Part shown: positions 32,066 to 44,636 of the stretch, piece by piece | Numbering within the stretch: the first letter of the stretch is position 1 | Layout: each line of letters opens with the position of its first letter | Source of the DNA: Serratia symbiotica | Lineage (GTDB): Bacteria > Pseudomonadota > Gammaproteobacteria > Enterobacterales > Enterobacteriaceae | Assembly: GCA_024160085.1 (NCBI GenBank) | Contig: JAMDYG010000001.1 | Location: 124,001-188,000, forward strand | DNA length: 64,000 nt | Reading direction: 5' to 3' | Program-made: the position numbers and the translations under genes | The notes under the pieces: model-generated | Seen by the model: only the letters and a program-made list of their open reading frames with translations | Told to the model about the DNA's origin: nothing | Databases searched by the model: none

Positions 32066-32367
32066 AGCGTTAGAATGTGAGAATGATAATGCATATAGCG
32101 TGACAACTTTAAAAAAATCAAGGAATTGATTTTCAAACATTTAATTATTTAATGGATTAATCAGGCTGAACTGCATGGCATTGAAAAGAACGGCCAACCT
32201 GTCGTCAGATCCAGACGACCTAAAATAAACATCACAAAATAATTTAAAATAAAATAGTTAAATGTATCCTTTTAGAGATGAAAAAAACATTCTTTTTCGC
32301 AGAATGCACACAGTAAAAAGGGCACAATCGCTTGCGCTATCCTGATACTACTGCGATATCTAGTCGC
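32066..32367. other. AT-rich gap between purL and the glrK remnant
   Basis: This gap should hold the 5' end of glrK and, in E. coli, the small RNA gene glmY with its sigma-54 promoter. I see neither a GlmY-like sequence nor a GG-N10-GC type promoter. The only structure noticed is a 6-bp hairpin (gtcgtc at 32201-32206, gacgac at 32214-32219). The absence of GlmY is inferred from reading, not from a covariance search. Confidence 0.4.
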
Positions 32368-35300
32368 TTAACCTAACTGTTTACGGGCGTTGCGAAACAT
32401 GCGCATCCACGGGCTATCTTCACCCCACTCTTCCGGGTGCCAGGAGTTGCTGACGGTGCGGAAGACGCGCTCTGGATGCGGCATCATCACCGTCGTCCGT
32501 CCGCTAGTACTGGTGACGGCAGCAATGCCATTCGGCGAACCATTAGGGTTTGCTGGATAATCTTCCGTTACCTGGCCGGCATTATTGACGAAGCGCAGTG
32601 CCACCGGACCATCACTTTCCAGCGCAGACAGGTGCGCTGTATCGCGTACTTCGACTCGACCTTCGCCGTGGGAAACGGCGATCGGCATGCGTGAACCCAT
32701 CATGCCTTGCATGAACAGCGATGGACTGGCTGTCACTTCCACTAGGCTAAAACGGGCTTCAAAACGATCTGACAAATTACGCACAAAGCGCGGCCAGTGT
32801 TCAGCACCGGGGATCAATTCACGCAGGTTGGACATCATCTGACAGCCGTTGCACACCCCCAACGCCAAGGTGTGCGGACGGTGGAAGAACGACTCAAACT
32901 CATCGCGCACCCGATCATTGAACAGGATCGATTTCGCCCAGCCTTCCCCGGCCCCCAACACATCACCGTAAGAGAAGCCGCCGCAGGCTACCAGCGTGTG
33001 GAAGTCCTGCAAATTACGCTGCCCTTCCAGCAGATCGCTCATGTGTACATCCAGCGCATCAAAACCAGCGCGATGGAATGCCGCCGCCATCTCAACGTGG
33101 GAGTTCACCCCCTGCTCACGCAGCACCGCCACTTTCGGACGAACTCCCGTCGCGATGTATGGCGCAGCGATGTCTTCATGCGATGCGAAGGTCAGCTTCA
33201 CGTTTAGGCCAGGATCTTGCTCATCCTGCTTGGCCTGGTGTTCCTGATCGGCACACGCCGGGTTATCACGCAGGCGCTGCATCTGCCAAGTGGTCTCAGC
33301 CCACCAAGTGCGCAACGTATTACGGCTCTCGCTGTACAGCGCCTTGCTATTCTGGCTAATCACAAAGCAATCGCCCGTCTGCACACTACCGATGTAATGT
33401 ATGTTGTCGCTCAGGCCATGCTGGTCAAACACCTGCTTCACTGCCTCAAGATGGGCAGCAGTCACCTGGATCACCGCTCCTAGCTCTTCATTGAACAGTA
33501 CCGCCAGAGCATCGTCACCCAGGCCGTCGATAGCGATGGCAACGCCACAGTGGCCAGCAAACGCCATCTCCACCAGCGTGACCAACAGGCCACCGTCTGA
33601 ACGGTCGTGGTAAGCCAGCAGGACGCGATCGGTCACCAGTTGCTGCATGGCATTGAAAAAGCCCGCTAATTGCATCACGTTACGCACATCGGCGGGCTTA
33701 TCGCCCAGTTGACGGTAGACCTGCGCTAACGCGGTTGCACCCAGCGCGTTATGGCCGTTACCCAGATTGATCAACAGCAACGCGGTGTCGCCTTTGTCGG
33801 TGCGTAACTGTGGCGTCACGGTGTGACGCACATCTCCCACACGGGAGAAAGCGGTGATCACCAGCGACAGTGGCGAGGTCATTTCGCGTTGTTCGTTGCC
33901 TTCCTGCCAGCGGGCTTTCATCGACATTGAGTCTTTACCCACCGGGATAGTGATGCCCAGCGCCGGGCAGAGTTCTTCGCCCACTGCCTTTACCGCCGCA
34001 TATAGGCCAGCATCTTCTCCTGGGTGGCCAGCAGCGGCCATCCAGTTAGCGGAAAGCTTCACACGCTTTAGCGCACCGATTTCGGTGGCGGCCAAGTTGG
34101 TTAAGGCTTCCCCTACCGCTAGGCGGCCGGAAGCAGCGAAGTCCAGCAGAGCAACCGGCGCACGTTCGCCAATCGACATCGCTTCGCCGTAATAGCTGTC
34201 CAAACTGGCAGTGGTGACCGCACAGTCGGCCACCGGGATCTGCCATGGGCCGATCATCTGATCACGTGCTACCATACCAGTCACGGTGCGATCGCCGATG
34301 GTGATTAGGAAGGTTTTTTCCGCCACCGCCGGCAAATGCAGCACACGTTTTACCGCGTCAGCCAGTGTAATATTCTCACGTTGCAGTGGCTGGCCATTGG
34401 CCTGTTGACTGGTGACATCGCGCGTCATTTTCGGCGTTTTGCCCAGTAGCACGTCCAACGGCATATCGATTGGCTGGTTATCAAAGTGACGATCGTTTAA
34501 CGTCAGATGTTGCTCTTCAGTGGCTTCACCGATCACCGCATAAGGCGTACGCTCGCGGCGGCAAATGGCAGCAAACTGTGCCATCTGTGCTGGCGCAATC
34601 GCCAGCACGTAACGCTCCTGCGATTCATTACACCATACTTCCAGCGGGTTCATGCCCGGTTCGTCATTGAGGATGTCGCGCAGTTCGAAACGCCCGCCAC
34701 GGCCACCATCGCTCACCAGTTCTAGCATCGCATTGGACAGGCCGCCAGCGCCAACATCGTGAATAAAGAGTATCGGATTTTGCTCGCCCATTTGCCAGCA
34801 GCGGTCGATAACCTCCTGACAGCGGCGCTCTATTTCTGGGTTGTCACGCTGCACCGAGGCAAAGTCCAGATCGGCATCATACTGGCCGGAATCCATAGAG
34901 GAAGCGGTACCGCCTCCCAAGCCAATATTCATCGCCGCCCCCCCCAGCACGACCAACTTGGCCCCGACGGTGATTTCCCCTTTCTGCACATGGCCAGCAC
35001 GGATGTTGCCGATGCCACCAGCTAACATAATAGGCTTGTGATAGCCGCGCAGTTCGACACCGTTGTGGCTATTGACCTGCTCTTCGTAGGTGCGGAAGTA
35101 ACCGACTAGTGCCGGACGACCGAATTCGTTGTTGAATGACGCACCACCCAAGGGGCCGTCAGTCATGATGTCTAGTGCTGTGACGATGCGTTCCGGCTTG
35201 CCAAAATCCTGCTCCCATGGTTGTTCAAAACCGGGAATGCGCAGGTTAGATACCGAGAAACCTACCAGACCGGCTTTCGGTTTGGCACCACGGCCAGTGG

Positions 35301-36264
35301 CACCTTCATCGCGGATCTCACCGCCGGAGCCGGTAGCGGCACCCGGCCATGGGGAGATCGCCGTTGGGTGGTTGTGAGTCTCCACCTTCATCAGGATATA
35401 CGCCTGTTCCTGATGGTAATCGTACTGGCTGTTTTCCGGCGTGGCAAAGAAACGGCCAACCTGAGAGCCTTCCATCACTGCAGCGTTGTCTTTATAAGCC
35501 GATAGCACGTAGTCCGGCGTCTGCTCGAAGGTATTCTTGATCATGTTAAATAGCGACTTCGGCTGCGGTTCACCATCAATGATCCAGTCAGCGTTGAAAA
35601 TTTTGTGGCGGCAGTGCTCAGAATTGGTCTGCGCGAACATATACAGTTCGATATCCGTTGGGTTGCGCCCCAGAACGGTAAAGGCATTCAGCAGATAGTC
35701 GATTTCATCCTGTGCCAGCGCCATCCCCAGCCCGACATTAGCCTGTTCCAGCGCTTTGCGCCCTTCGCCCACTACGTCTATCACTTTATGCCGCACCGGT
35801 TGATGGTGTACGAATAACTGTTCAGCCTGTTGCAATTCGCTAAAAACAGTTTCCATCATGCGATCATGTAGCAAGGCGGAGAGTTGCTGCCACTGGCCTA
35901 CCGTTAGCGTGGGTGCCTTGACGTAGAATGCCAAGCCGCGCTCTAACCGGACTACCTGCTGCAAACCGCAGTTGTGGGCGATGTCGCTTGCTTTGGAAGA
36001 CCAGGGTGAAAGGGTTCCCGGACGCGGTGTCACCAACAACAGGTACCCTTCAGGGGCATGTTCAGCGAGAAAAGGCCCATACTTAAGCAGACACTGAAGC
36101 TTGGCGTGTTCTTCGGCACTTAGCGGTGCGCTTATATCAGCGAAGTGGACGTATTCAGCGTAGATATCATTGACTGGGAGTTGAGCGTCCTGGCAGCAGG
36201 ATAGCAGTTTGGTAATGCGAAAAGTCGACAAAGCAGGCGAACCACGCAGTATTTCCATAATCAA
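32368..36264 (-). CDS. purL: Phosphoribosylformylglycinamidine synthase
   Basis: Intact 1298-residue FGAM synthase (E. coli 1295), the largest gene here. From the N-terminus come the PurS-like domain ([15 protein letters not shown]), the linker, the FGAM synthetase core ([35 protein letters not shown]-type segment, [16 protein letters not shown]). The glutaminase domain follows with the nucleophile in [15 protein letters not shown] and the late HGEGR and PHPERVF segments. It converts FGAR to FGAM in purine synthesis. A perfect PurR operator lies 91 bp upstream. Confidence 0.98.
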   Translation of the reverse strand: MIMEILRGSPALSTFRITKLLSCCQDAQLPVNDIYAEYVHFADISAPLSAEEHAKLQCLLKYGPFLAEHAPEGYLLLVTPRPGTLSPWSSKASDIAHNCGLQQVVRLERGLAFYVKAPTLTVGQWQQLSALLHDRMMETVFSELQQAEQLFVHHQPVRHKVIDVVGEGRKALEQANVGLGMALAQDEIDYLLNAFTVLGRNPTDIELYMFAQTNSEHCRHKIFNADWIIDGEPQPKSLFNMIKNTFEQTPDYVLSAYKDNAAVMEGSQVGRFFATPENSQYDYHQEQAYILMKVETHNHPTAISPWPGAATGSGGEIRDEGATGRGAKPKAGLVGFSVSNLRIPGFEQPWEQDFGKPERIVTALDIMTDGPLGGASFNNEFGRPALVGYFRTYEEQVNSHNGVELRGYHKPIMLAGGIGNIRAGHVQKGEITVGAKLVVLGGAAMNIGLGGGTASSMDSGQYDADLDFASVQRDNPEIERRCQEVIDRCWQMGEQNPILFIHDVGAGGLSNAMLELVSDGGRGGRFELRDILNDEPGMNPLEVWCNESQERYVLAIAPAQMAQFAAICRRERTPYAVIGEATEEQHLTLNDRHFDNQPIDMPLDVLLGKTPKMTRDVTSQQANGQPLQRENITLADAVKRVLHLPAVAEKTFLITIGDRTVTGMVARDQMIGPWQIPVADCAVTTASLDSYYGEAMSIGERAPVALLDFAASGRLAVGEALTNLAATEIGALKRVKLSANWMAAAGHPGEDAGLYAAVKAVGEELCPALGITIPVGKDSMSMKARWQEGNEQREMTSPLSLVITAFSRVGDVRHTVTPQLRTDKGDTALLLINLGNGHNALGATALAQVYRQLGDKPADVRNVMQLAGFFNAMQQLVTDRVLLAYHDRSDGGLLVTLVEMAFAGHCGVAIAIDGLGDDALAVLFNEELGAVIQVTAAHLEAVKQVFDQHGLSDNIHYIGSVQTGDCFVISQNSKALYSESRNTLRTWWAETTWQMQRLRDNPACADQEHQAKQDEQDPGLNVKLTFASHEDIAAPYIATGVRPKVAVLREQGVNSHVEMAAAFHRAGFDALDVHMSDLLEGQRNLQDFHTLVACGGFSYGDVLGAGEGWAKSILFNDRVRDEFESFFHRPHTLALGVCNGCQMMSNLRELIPGAEHWPRFVRNLSDRFEARFSLVEVTASPSLFMQGMMGSRMPIAVSHGEGRVEVRDTAHLSALESDGPVALRFVNNAGQVTEDYPANPNGSPNGIAAVTSTSGRTTVMMPHPERVFRTVSNSWHPEEWGEDSPWMRMFRNARKQLG

Positions 36265-36354
36265 AATTCTCTCGTCTTTGAAGCCACTGACTTCAGCACT
36301 TCATTGGGCGCAACAGGGAAAAACGCGTGCCATTATAGAGAATCCGCGCCTACG

Positions 36355-36370
36355 ACGAAACCGTTTGCGT
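36355..36370 (-). promoter_or_regulatory. PurR operator of purL
   Basis: The minus-strand 16-mer acgcaaacggtttcgt fits the PurR consensus (ANGCAANCGNTTNCNT) at every defined position. It lies between the divergent purL and mltF, 91 bp upstream of the purL start. A hypoxanthine/guanine-responsive PurR repressor would be needed for function; purR is not in this window. Confidence 0.8.
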
Positions 36371-36536
36371 AGTGATTATTGATAAAAGCTATTTGTTCCA
36401 TCGGGTAGTCATAGCATGTCAGTAAATTTGCACGTTGGCGTTTTATTGCGCAAAATGCCCTAGCACTGGTGATTTAACCATAAGAAAAGGTAGGATTGTC
36501 ATCATCAGTGTCCTTGTACCACTACTGGATAAATAT

Positions 36537-38593
<2,057 letters not shown>

Positions 38594-38883
38594 TTACAGA
38601 CCCAAAAGCCCGTATCAAAGCGGAAGGTGCCGGGCATAGCAGGCTGATAACGCGAGGTATGGACTTTTGGGACGCGCGCCCCGAAGGGATAGGCCACTTG
38701 AACGCGTCTCTCGGTGACGTGCCACTTATTTGGCCCATCTAACATTATAGCCCAGGTCTTGCTGCACATTCAAATGACCGCCAGCAGCGCTAACGGACAA
38801 TTGCCGAACGCAGCCTAAACTTCTTTGTCTCAGCTACTCGTCTATAACGGGCAGAATATTACTGTTGTGCAGGGAAAGAAAAC

Positions 38884-39869
38884 ATGAAAATAAGTAAAAA
38901 GAACGCCGCCATCGTGCGTAATGTACTAGACGGCTGGGTGAAAGAAGGCGCGCTGACGCAGCAGCAGAATAAGTGCAACTTTTCGACTAGCGGCGTCTGG
39001 CACGCTATGCATTCCTCGCGGCCCTAGCATCGCTGGTTATCGCCTTTACCAGCCTATTTAACGACAGCGATTTGCTGGCATGGTTAAGTGGGTTATTCCG
39101 CTTTGATGTACTGGCACGCATGGTAATTGCCAGTGTGTTGGCGGCTTTGGCCTATGCCTAGGCGCTATGCCGCCGTCGATTTCATCCAGAAAAACGCTTA
39201 CGGCAATGAAGCGGCACTATTTATCGCCGTGCTGCTTACAGCCTGCGCCCTGTGGCAAATGGGCGTGTGGCTGGATAACGGAAGTGGTCAGGTTTCCGTG
39301 CTACTGATACTCACTACGCTGCTGTATGGGGCGATCGGTTGGTTTGCCTGTTCTGGGCTAGTGTTAGGGGTCGCCATGCTATCGCTCGGCAATGCCTTTG
39401 GCGCAGAAACCGGCTATATATCCGTCCGGGGTGTGCCTATTGGCTCGGCATGAGCTATCCGATCCGCTTTATTGCTTTCGGCATGGTATTGATCGCTACT
39501 GTGTTACTGCTGCAACCTCTATTAGTCCGGCATGGGTTGGATATGGTTACGCTGGCAATGGGGATACTGTATTTGTTTATCGCTCTATGGCTGCTGTCGA
39601 TCTTTAGCAACTACGGCGATCTTGACAGTTGGTATCGCGTGCGTCAAATTAGGTTGTTTCACTGGAGCTTGTTATTCGGCCTAGTTGTCACAGCTGCTAT
39701 CTGGCTGGGGCTAAAGCGCAACGACGCTATGTTGCGCGGGTTCATCCTAACCTTCCTCGGTATCAATCTCTATACCCGGATGTTCGAATTCTTCTGGGAC
39801 AGGGACAGCACGCCGAAGGCGATTTTCTTCGTACTGCTCGGTCTAAGCATGTTGGCGGCATTATGCTGA
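38884..39869 (+). pseudogene. DUF2157 multi-pass membrane protein, decayed
   Basis: Starts MKISKKNAAIVRNVLDGWVK continuing EGALTQQQ, the cytosolic DUF2157 start. Membrane helices then run in different frames: LLASLVIAFTSLF-like text, NEAALFIAVLLTACALWQMG, LLYGAIGWFACSGLVLGVAM, then a shift into MSYPIRFIAFGMVLIATVLL up to FFVLLGLSMLAALC with a stop at 39867. At least three frameshifts occur (about 38970, 39160, 39440). A four-residue spacing of D in WDRDSTPK near the end is typical of the family. Function unknown. Confidence 0.8.
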
Positions 39870-39928
39870 GAAGATCTGGCAGTTAGGACCCGGAGAGCAG
39901 GATGTGACCGAAGACGGTTAGCCACAAT

Positions 39929-39951
39929 AAAGGGCGGATAGTCCGCCCTTT
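39929..39951. terminator. Bidirectional terminator between the DUF2157 relic and murQ
   Basis: aaagggcgga (39929-39938) and tccgcccttt (39942-39951) form a perfect 10-bp stem with a tag loop. A on the left and T on the right flank make it usable on both strands, for the plus-strand DUF2157 relic and the minus-strand murQ relic. Confidence 0.75.
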
Positions 39952-39988
39952 AAGCTACGGCCCCTAGTCTATGCTTCTCGCTCAGATG

Positions 39989-40388
39989 CTATTTCTCAGG
40001 ATCGTTAAATCCCATTATCCAGATGAAAATGAACCAGACGATCGCACCCTCCACCGCTTTCAGCAGTGTGCCGTAGCTACCGGCAATCAGACCCACCACC
40101 CTGCTTGCTATACGTCATGCCGAAGTTCAGCGCACATTCGGACGGCATTCAGCACCCCAAGACGCCCACTAGTGCCAGCCCTCAAATAGATCAAGCGCGC
40201 ACCCGCTTTCAGCGCCACAACGGCCAGATCAACCGCTTGGGCGATTTCTGGCAGCACCTTTTCAACCGCCTCTGGCACCTTGCAATCTTCCTAATTAAAA
40301 CAGCATATCATCTCCAGCGTGGACATTTCATTCAGTCACATGGTGGCTGGGTTACGGGTTTCTGATACTAATGCGCCTAAATATTCAT
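39989..40388 (-). pseudogene. murQ: N-acetylmuramic acid 6-phosphate etherase, N-terminal relic
   Basis: Reading from the ATG at 40386-40388 (after AGAGG), a small insertion puts the text LGALVSETRNPATM in the next frame. It then reads NEMSTLEM, a stop, [40 protein letters not shown] and [10 protein letters not shown]. The sugar-phosphate-binding GAGTSGR reads RAGTSGR. After a few shifted codons, VVGLIAGSYGTLLKAVEGA is followed by foreign-looking IVWFIFIWIMGFNDPEK and a stop, so the last two thirds are deleted. MurQ recycles MurNAc-6-P. It is divergent from yfhH, a MurR-like regulator. Confidence 0.82.
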
Positions 40389-40551
40389 CTTTTTACCTCT
40401 GAATTTTTAATTCAAAATATAAAACCATTATTTTAATATTTAATTCAGCAAAGCGAGCATTATTGGCTATTTTAAAGGCGAACCGACAAAACGTTCACAG
40501 CACGTTTTCACCATAGCCTAGGAACGACCACAGGTTCTTAGAGAAAGATCA

Positions 40552-41004
40552 ATGTGTCCTCTGCTACGTACTACTCGCCAGGTGTATCCGACACTGGCTC
40601 AAAACGGCTGTGAATTGGCATATTACCTACTGCATAACGCCGAGCAGGCGTGTCATCTTATTTCGCAAAAGCCGTCTAGTAGCGGGCGTAAACCCGTCGA
40701 GTGTATGGTGAAGCTTGCCCAGAAAATTAGCTACCAGGGATTTCCGGCATTAAAGCTGGCGCAGCTAGCAGTCACCATACATAACCAGATCCTCAGTAGC
40801 AATGCGCTAAAACCATTAGTGAAAATTAGGGTAGAAAAGCAGGCGGCGCTGCGCTGAATATCAACAGCGAAGATCGGTTGCATCTGGCGCCTGGATATGC
40901 TGCAGCAATTTGCCCTCACTGCTCTGCTGTTCATGGCGCTGATCCAGCACGATCTCGATCATACGCGCGACCACAGCAAAAAGTTGAAGAAGAATCAGGT
41001 CTGA
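40552..41004 (+). pseudogene. yfhH: RpiR/MurR-family regulator YfhH, internally deleted
   Basis: The N-terminal helix-turn-helix region is readable (RQVYPTLAQNGCELAYYLLH, VKLAQKISYQGFPALKLA). After a shift there is a trace INSEDRLHL, and then the text jumps to the very C-terminus, LTALLFMALIQHDLDHTRDH to LKKNQV with a TGA at 41002. The sugar-isomerase (SIS) domain is therefore deleted. E. coli has yfhH next to yfhL; here an IS element and phage relic intervene. Probably regulated the neighbouring murQ. Confidence 0.82.
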
Positions 41005-41015
41005 AGTGTGTAATG

Positions 41016-42023
41016 GGCTTTATTGAATAAATTGAACTTTTACTGAGTTGAAGGAGCAGATCACGCATTCTCTGATAACGCAGGCAGTCCCGTGGCTAAG
41101 CAGAAGTTCATAATCACCCACTGGCACACTTATAATAAAGCGCTTATCAACCACGGCCCCATGACTTTCTAGCTGGACGACGAAGCGATTAAGACGTGGT
41201 AAGACGCGGTATGAGACAGCCCCACCTTCAGCGCGAGGAATACCCCAGCGCTATTCTGACCTTGCCATCACTACCGTTTTGGTGATTAAACGAGTATTAC
41301 GGCTGACCCTACGGGCTGCACAGGGCTTCATTGATTCTATTTTACCCTGATGGGCGCGTTCCGCTGCGCTGTCCGGATTACAGCTGTGTCCGCAAGCGGG
41401 CAAAGTCAGTCAATGTCAGTGTCAAAACTCCCACCCGGGGTGAAATCACGCACCTGGTGATTGATCCCACCTGGCTGAAGGTCTTGGGTGAAGGCAAATG
41501 GAAAGTCAAAAACACGGAAAAGAATGCCGCTGTATCTGGCGGAAACTGTATCTGGCCGTTGACAGCAAAACCAATTAAATCATCTGTGCGGACCTGTCGC
41601 TTAACAACGTTACGGCGGACGGCGCTTATGACACCCGGTTATGTCACAATGAAATGCGCCGTAAAAAATTAGCGCCCTCATCCTTCAGCGAAAGGGCGCA
41701 GGCTACTGGCCCGGTGAGTACGCAGACCGTAACCGTGCAGTAGCGAATCAGCGACTGAGCAGGAGCAATGCGCGGTGGAAATGGACAACGGAATATAACT
41801 GTCGCTCTATAGCGGAAACGGCCATGTACCGGGTAAAGCAGCTGTTCAGAGGCTCACTGACGCCGCGTGACTACGACTTGTCAGGTAGCAGAGGCTTTGG
41901 CCATGGTGCGTGCCCTGAACAAGATGAAGAAGGCAGGTATGCCAGAAACATTCGTATTGCCTGAAAATCCGACCAGCTACAGGGACGCTCGCTCGCACAG
42001 GATCCGATTTATTCAACAAAGCC
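41016..42023 (+). mobile_element. IS903-like element (IS5 family), degenerate
   Basis: The ends are near-perfect 18-bp inverted repeats: ggctttattgaataaatt at 41016-41033 and gatttattcaacaaagcc at 42006-42023. They agree with the IS903 end ggctttgttgaataaatc. The length is about 1008 bp, a little less than the 1057 bp of IS903. The flanking 9-bp sequences do not match, so there is no visible target duplication. The left flank is the yfhH relic and the right flank a phage gene, so a deletion next to the element is likely. Confidence 0.88.
41092..41964 (+). pseudogene. IS903-type transposase, decayed
   Basis: The start is GTG where ATG is usual, giving AKQKFIITHWHTYNKALINH, then a tryptophan-to-stop change (TAG) in FWLDDEAI and another stop in TWYDAV. 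Later pieces in several frames are VPLRCPDYSCVRKRAKSVNV, HLVIDPTWLKVLGEGKWKVK, RKGAGYWPGEYADRNRAVA, and QVAEALAMVRALNKMKKAG. The final RNIRIA and TGA at 41962 match the family end. The DDE chemistry is not recoverable. Confidence 0.88.
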
Positions 42024-42813
42024 GCTCTATGCATTCGGGGCGCTGGAGCAATTCGGCGTTCTACAAGATTTCGAAACCGTTCGCATGTTTATTCACTAGC
42101 CACGAATTGGCAACGAATCTGAATTGGCGGTTAGCGTCGAAGAATGAAGCACTTTCGGCTAGCATGGCCGTAGACGCAGCAGACATAGCTAAGCGCGAGG
42201 TCATCAATACCCTGCCGGCCCTGATGTCTTCAACCCGGGCGAGGAGCAATGCCGGTAGTGCAAGGCTTCTGGCGGACTATGCAAAGCCGAAGCGCAGCAT
42301 CATCTGGACGCATTGGCATGCAATTTTATCGATCTGACACTACTTTTGGCACCGCAGACTGACACTGCCACCGAACGGATCACTGTCATCAGCCCCGAAT
42401 AGCTTGCAAAGCTTTACCTGCATGTAGACGCCATTAAGAGCTTTTATAAAGGCGTCTGCGCTCGGGTAACTAACGAACTTACCACCGGTCATCCAGTGCT
42501 GAGCTTCAAACTTGTGTAAGGCAAACCGGGTAACCGCGCCTGAGGGGATGAGAAAGTGGCGGAGGAAACATTAAAAGCTTTGCGGCGTAAGGGAAACCCA
42601 ATTTATACGCAGAAGCTTATTAGCCCGCCGCAGACCGAGAAGTTATTCAAATCCGGCGGCATCAGCGAACGATTCTGGAAGAAACTGGAACACTTATCAC
42701 CCGAGCTGATGGCAAGCCCGTTGTTGCCCCCAAATCATGACCCATGACCCGCGCTAGATATGAACCCCTTAAATGATTTTGACGATATTGAAGCTGCTGA
42801 ATACCCCATTTGA
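42024..42813 (+). pseudogene. Phage DUF2800 protein (Cas4-like nuclease type), truncated
   Basis: Phage text starts directly at the IS right end: LYAFGALEQFGVLQDFETVR, stop after MFIH, PRIGNESELAVSVEE. Pieces follow in other frames: DIAKREVINTLPA, EQCRWCKA-type text, CKAEAQHHLDALACNFIDLT. Then VAEETLKALRRKGNPIYTQK and the tail KPVVAP and MNPLNDFDDIEAAE, ending at 42811. The N-terminal half with the PD-(D/E)XK core is gone, removed with the left part of the prophage. DUF2800 genes lie beside DUF2815 and a family-A polymerase in many temperate phages. Confidence 0.75.
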
Positions 42814-42829
42814 TCAAAAGGTATAAACC

Positions 42830-43414
42830 ATGAAAATAAAACTGAATATCTTGCGCCTGGCATTTACGGAATTATTTGAACCTAAAACTGTTAATAGCTA
42901 ATGTCCACCGGTATAGCACCGCAATTTATATTTACTCCCGACTATACCTGCGTAAAAGGCATTACAGTAGCTATCGCTCAGGTAGCTAAAGAAAAATGGG
43001 GGCAAAAAGCCGACAATATTCTCATGTCCTTGCGCACCGGCCTGAAAGTCTGCTTGTACAACAGTGACGAAAAAGCCGAATACGCTGGCTACCCCGCCCG
43101 GATCTATATTTGTCTTTGCCAGTAAAAAAGCTCGACTAGTGATAATTGTGACCGCTGCCGTGTAGCGTTGACAGCAGCGTATGATAAACCTTATGCAGGA
43201 TGTTACGTAAACACCAATATCCGATATATGGGCGATAGACAATAATTTTGGTAAGTGTATTAATGCTTCTCTCGGTGGCGTCCAGTATTATCGTGATAGC
43301 GATGCATTTGCTGTCGGTAGCGTGGCAATAGAAGACGATTTTTACGATGTAAGCAAAGGTGCTGATATCGAATCGCTGATCTCCCACGTAACTACCCGGC
43401 ATCGCACCGGTTAG
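42830..43414 (+). pseudogene. Phage DUF2815 (SSB-like) protein, decayed
   Basis: Starts MKIKLNILRLAFTELFEPKT after AAAGG; a stop follows after VNS. Then come VAIAQVAKEKWGQKADNILM up to VCLYNSDEKAEYAGY, a shift, YAGCYVNTNIRYMGDRQ-like text, and RINASLGGVQYYRDSDAFAV. It ends EDDFYDVSKGADIESL to a TAG at 43412. DUF2815 proteins are thought to bind single-stranded DNA in phage replication. It is the middle gene of the three-gene replication remnant. Confidence 0.78.
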
Positions 43415-44018
43415 TTTCTTAAATTAAGAATATTTATATTCTTAATTTAAGCTAAAAAATTAATTTCTCTGATGAGATTTCCTTACAGCCTGGTGCAACA
43501 GATTGTGTTACACTACCTGTCCGCTATATCATTATGAATCCTAATTGCTAAAAGTTGTTTCAACAATTAAATCATATTTATTGAGTTTATATCTCAATTT
43601 AAATTTCCTCTATTCATCAGAATGCAAAACAATTAAATCCCGAAACGCATTTTATTTTTTTGACAGAAACAGTTTTCTCAGCCAAGCTATTGTATTTTTT
43701 ATTATTACGAACCAAGTCAAGAACAGCGTATCTACTATTACAAAATATTGCCCTAAAATAGTTTAAAACCCGCATATAGAAAACTCCTGATTACGAGTAA
43801 AAAAACAACATTCTGACTGGATATTAATTTCAGATGTGAAAAGGGCTTAATAGTGAATTCACTAACTATTCGGTTCTTTGTTTCATTGCCCCGAACACAA
43901 AACTCATCGAGTAGCTCAATTTGTTGGTATGTCTTTGGGTCAGATTCAGATGCCATTCCCCGTACCTCCCTCCCGATACGTTAGATACCCTTAGCTGTAT
44001 ACCACGCAAGGTTTCCTT
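43415..44018. other. AT-rich phage-relic gap with one small minus-strand gene candidate
   Basis: The gap between the DUF2815 and polymerase relics is strongly AT-rich. A perfect palindrome (ttaagaatat at 43425-43434, atattcttaa at 43437-43446) follows the DUF2815 stop. No homologous coding text is seen on the plus strand; the small minus frame 43753-43956 is described separately. Confidence 0.4.
43753..43956 (-). CDS. Small hypothetical protein in the phage relic
   Basis: 67 codons starting MASESDPKTYQQIELLDEFC, preceded by a strong Shine-Dalgarno-like GGGAGGGAGG eleven bases upstream. The N-terminal 45 residues are polar and helical (VRGNETKNRIVSEFTIKPF). The last part, SSQNVVFLLVIRSFLYAGFK, is hydrophobic and could be a short membrane segment or a frame-shifted tail. 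I do not recognise the family. It runs opposite to the flanking phage genes, as phage regulatory or lysogeny genes often do. It could also be the 5' end of a truncated gene. Confidence 0.35.
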   Translation of the reverse strand: MASESDPKTYQQIELLDEFCVRGNETKNRIVSEFTIKPFSHLKLISSQNVVFLLVIRSFLYAGFKLF

Positions 44019-44424
44019 ATGTTCAAAATATTGTGGTTAGACTTTGAAAGCTACAGTGAAATACCTATCAAGAACTCTACCCATACTTACGCCGAAAACG
44101 TAGATATTATACTGTTTTCCTGGGCTATTGACAAGGATCCTGTACAGGTATGTGAACGTTATCACGAACGCAAAAATTCCTCTTTAACTCCAAATCGCGC
44201 TCAAAAATCCTGATGTGCTGATTTACGCTCATAATAACCACCTCGACCGCACGATATCAAATCACGCGATTCAGGGCGTCGCAGCCGGTTACGTGGATAC
44301 AATGGTCAGGGTGCTGGCGCACTGGCTACCGGGTTCGCTAAGTGATCTGTGCGACATCATCAACGTTGCGCAGGATAAAGCCAAGGATAAGGCCGGAAAA
44401 AAGACTCTAAAAGAGATTGTGTAA
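44019..44424 (+). pseudogene. Phage family-A DNA polymerase, exonuclease-domain fragment
   Basis: Starts MFKILWLDFESYSEIPIKNS with the exo I motif DFE. The next part is readable as TYAENVDIILFSWAIDKDPV, then shifts into LKNPDVLIYAHNNHLDRTIS with VDTMVRVLAHWLPGSLSDLC and AQDKAKDKAGKKT. The text stops at 44424 before any polymerase (palm/fingers) motif. At least one frameshift near 44170 and the loss of about three quarters of the gene make it a relic. The same order DUF2800-DUF2815-polymerase is known from temperate phages. Confidence 0.78.
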
Positions 44425-44550
44425 TTGCCTATTTTTGATATATTCCTCACTCCAACATCGGAGACAGACTCGCAGATGAAGGTTTTTAAGGTGATAATTT
44501 TCGGTTCGTGTTGTGGTTCTGTGTTACGCAAGTTAGTGTATCAGTGTTTT

Positions 44551-44572
44551 TATACTGTACAAATCCACAGAC
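44551..44572. promoter_or_regulatory. LexA-box-like site at the edge of the phage relic
   Basis: ctgt at 44555-44558, eight bases, and acag at 44567-44570 give the LexA core CTGT-N8-ACAG, preceded by ta as in the consensus. It lies 67 bp upstream of the yfhL frame, in phage-derived flank. Phages often carry SOS-controlled genes, but no gene clearly follows it here. Confidence 0.4.
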
Positions 44573-44636
44573 AGTTAACTACAGTAAGAAATGTAAAAAC
44601 CTATAATTAGTTGATTATATAAGATAAAAAAGTTAA

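Noticed and set aside
32797-33207. Plus-strand frames opposite purL
   Set aside because: purL on the minus strand is complete and conserved, so these are antisense shadows.
41007-42032. Target-site duplication around the IS903-like element
   Set aside because: The nine bases on the two sides (tgtgtaatg and gctctatgc) do not match.
43415-43540. Possible CRISPR or short tandem repeat in the AT-rich gap
   Set aside because: Only a single palindrome (ttaagaatat / atattcttaa) is present; no repeat-spacer periodicity exists here or elsewhere in the window.
44425-44610. 61-codon plus frame right of the polymerase relic
   Set aside because: No recognisable domain and no ribosome-binding site; the composition is that of intergenic DNA, and it contains the LexA-like site.
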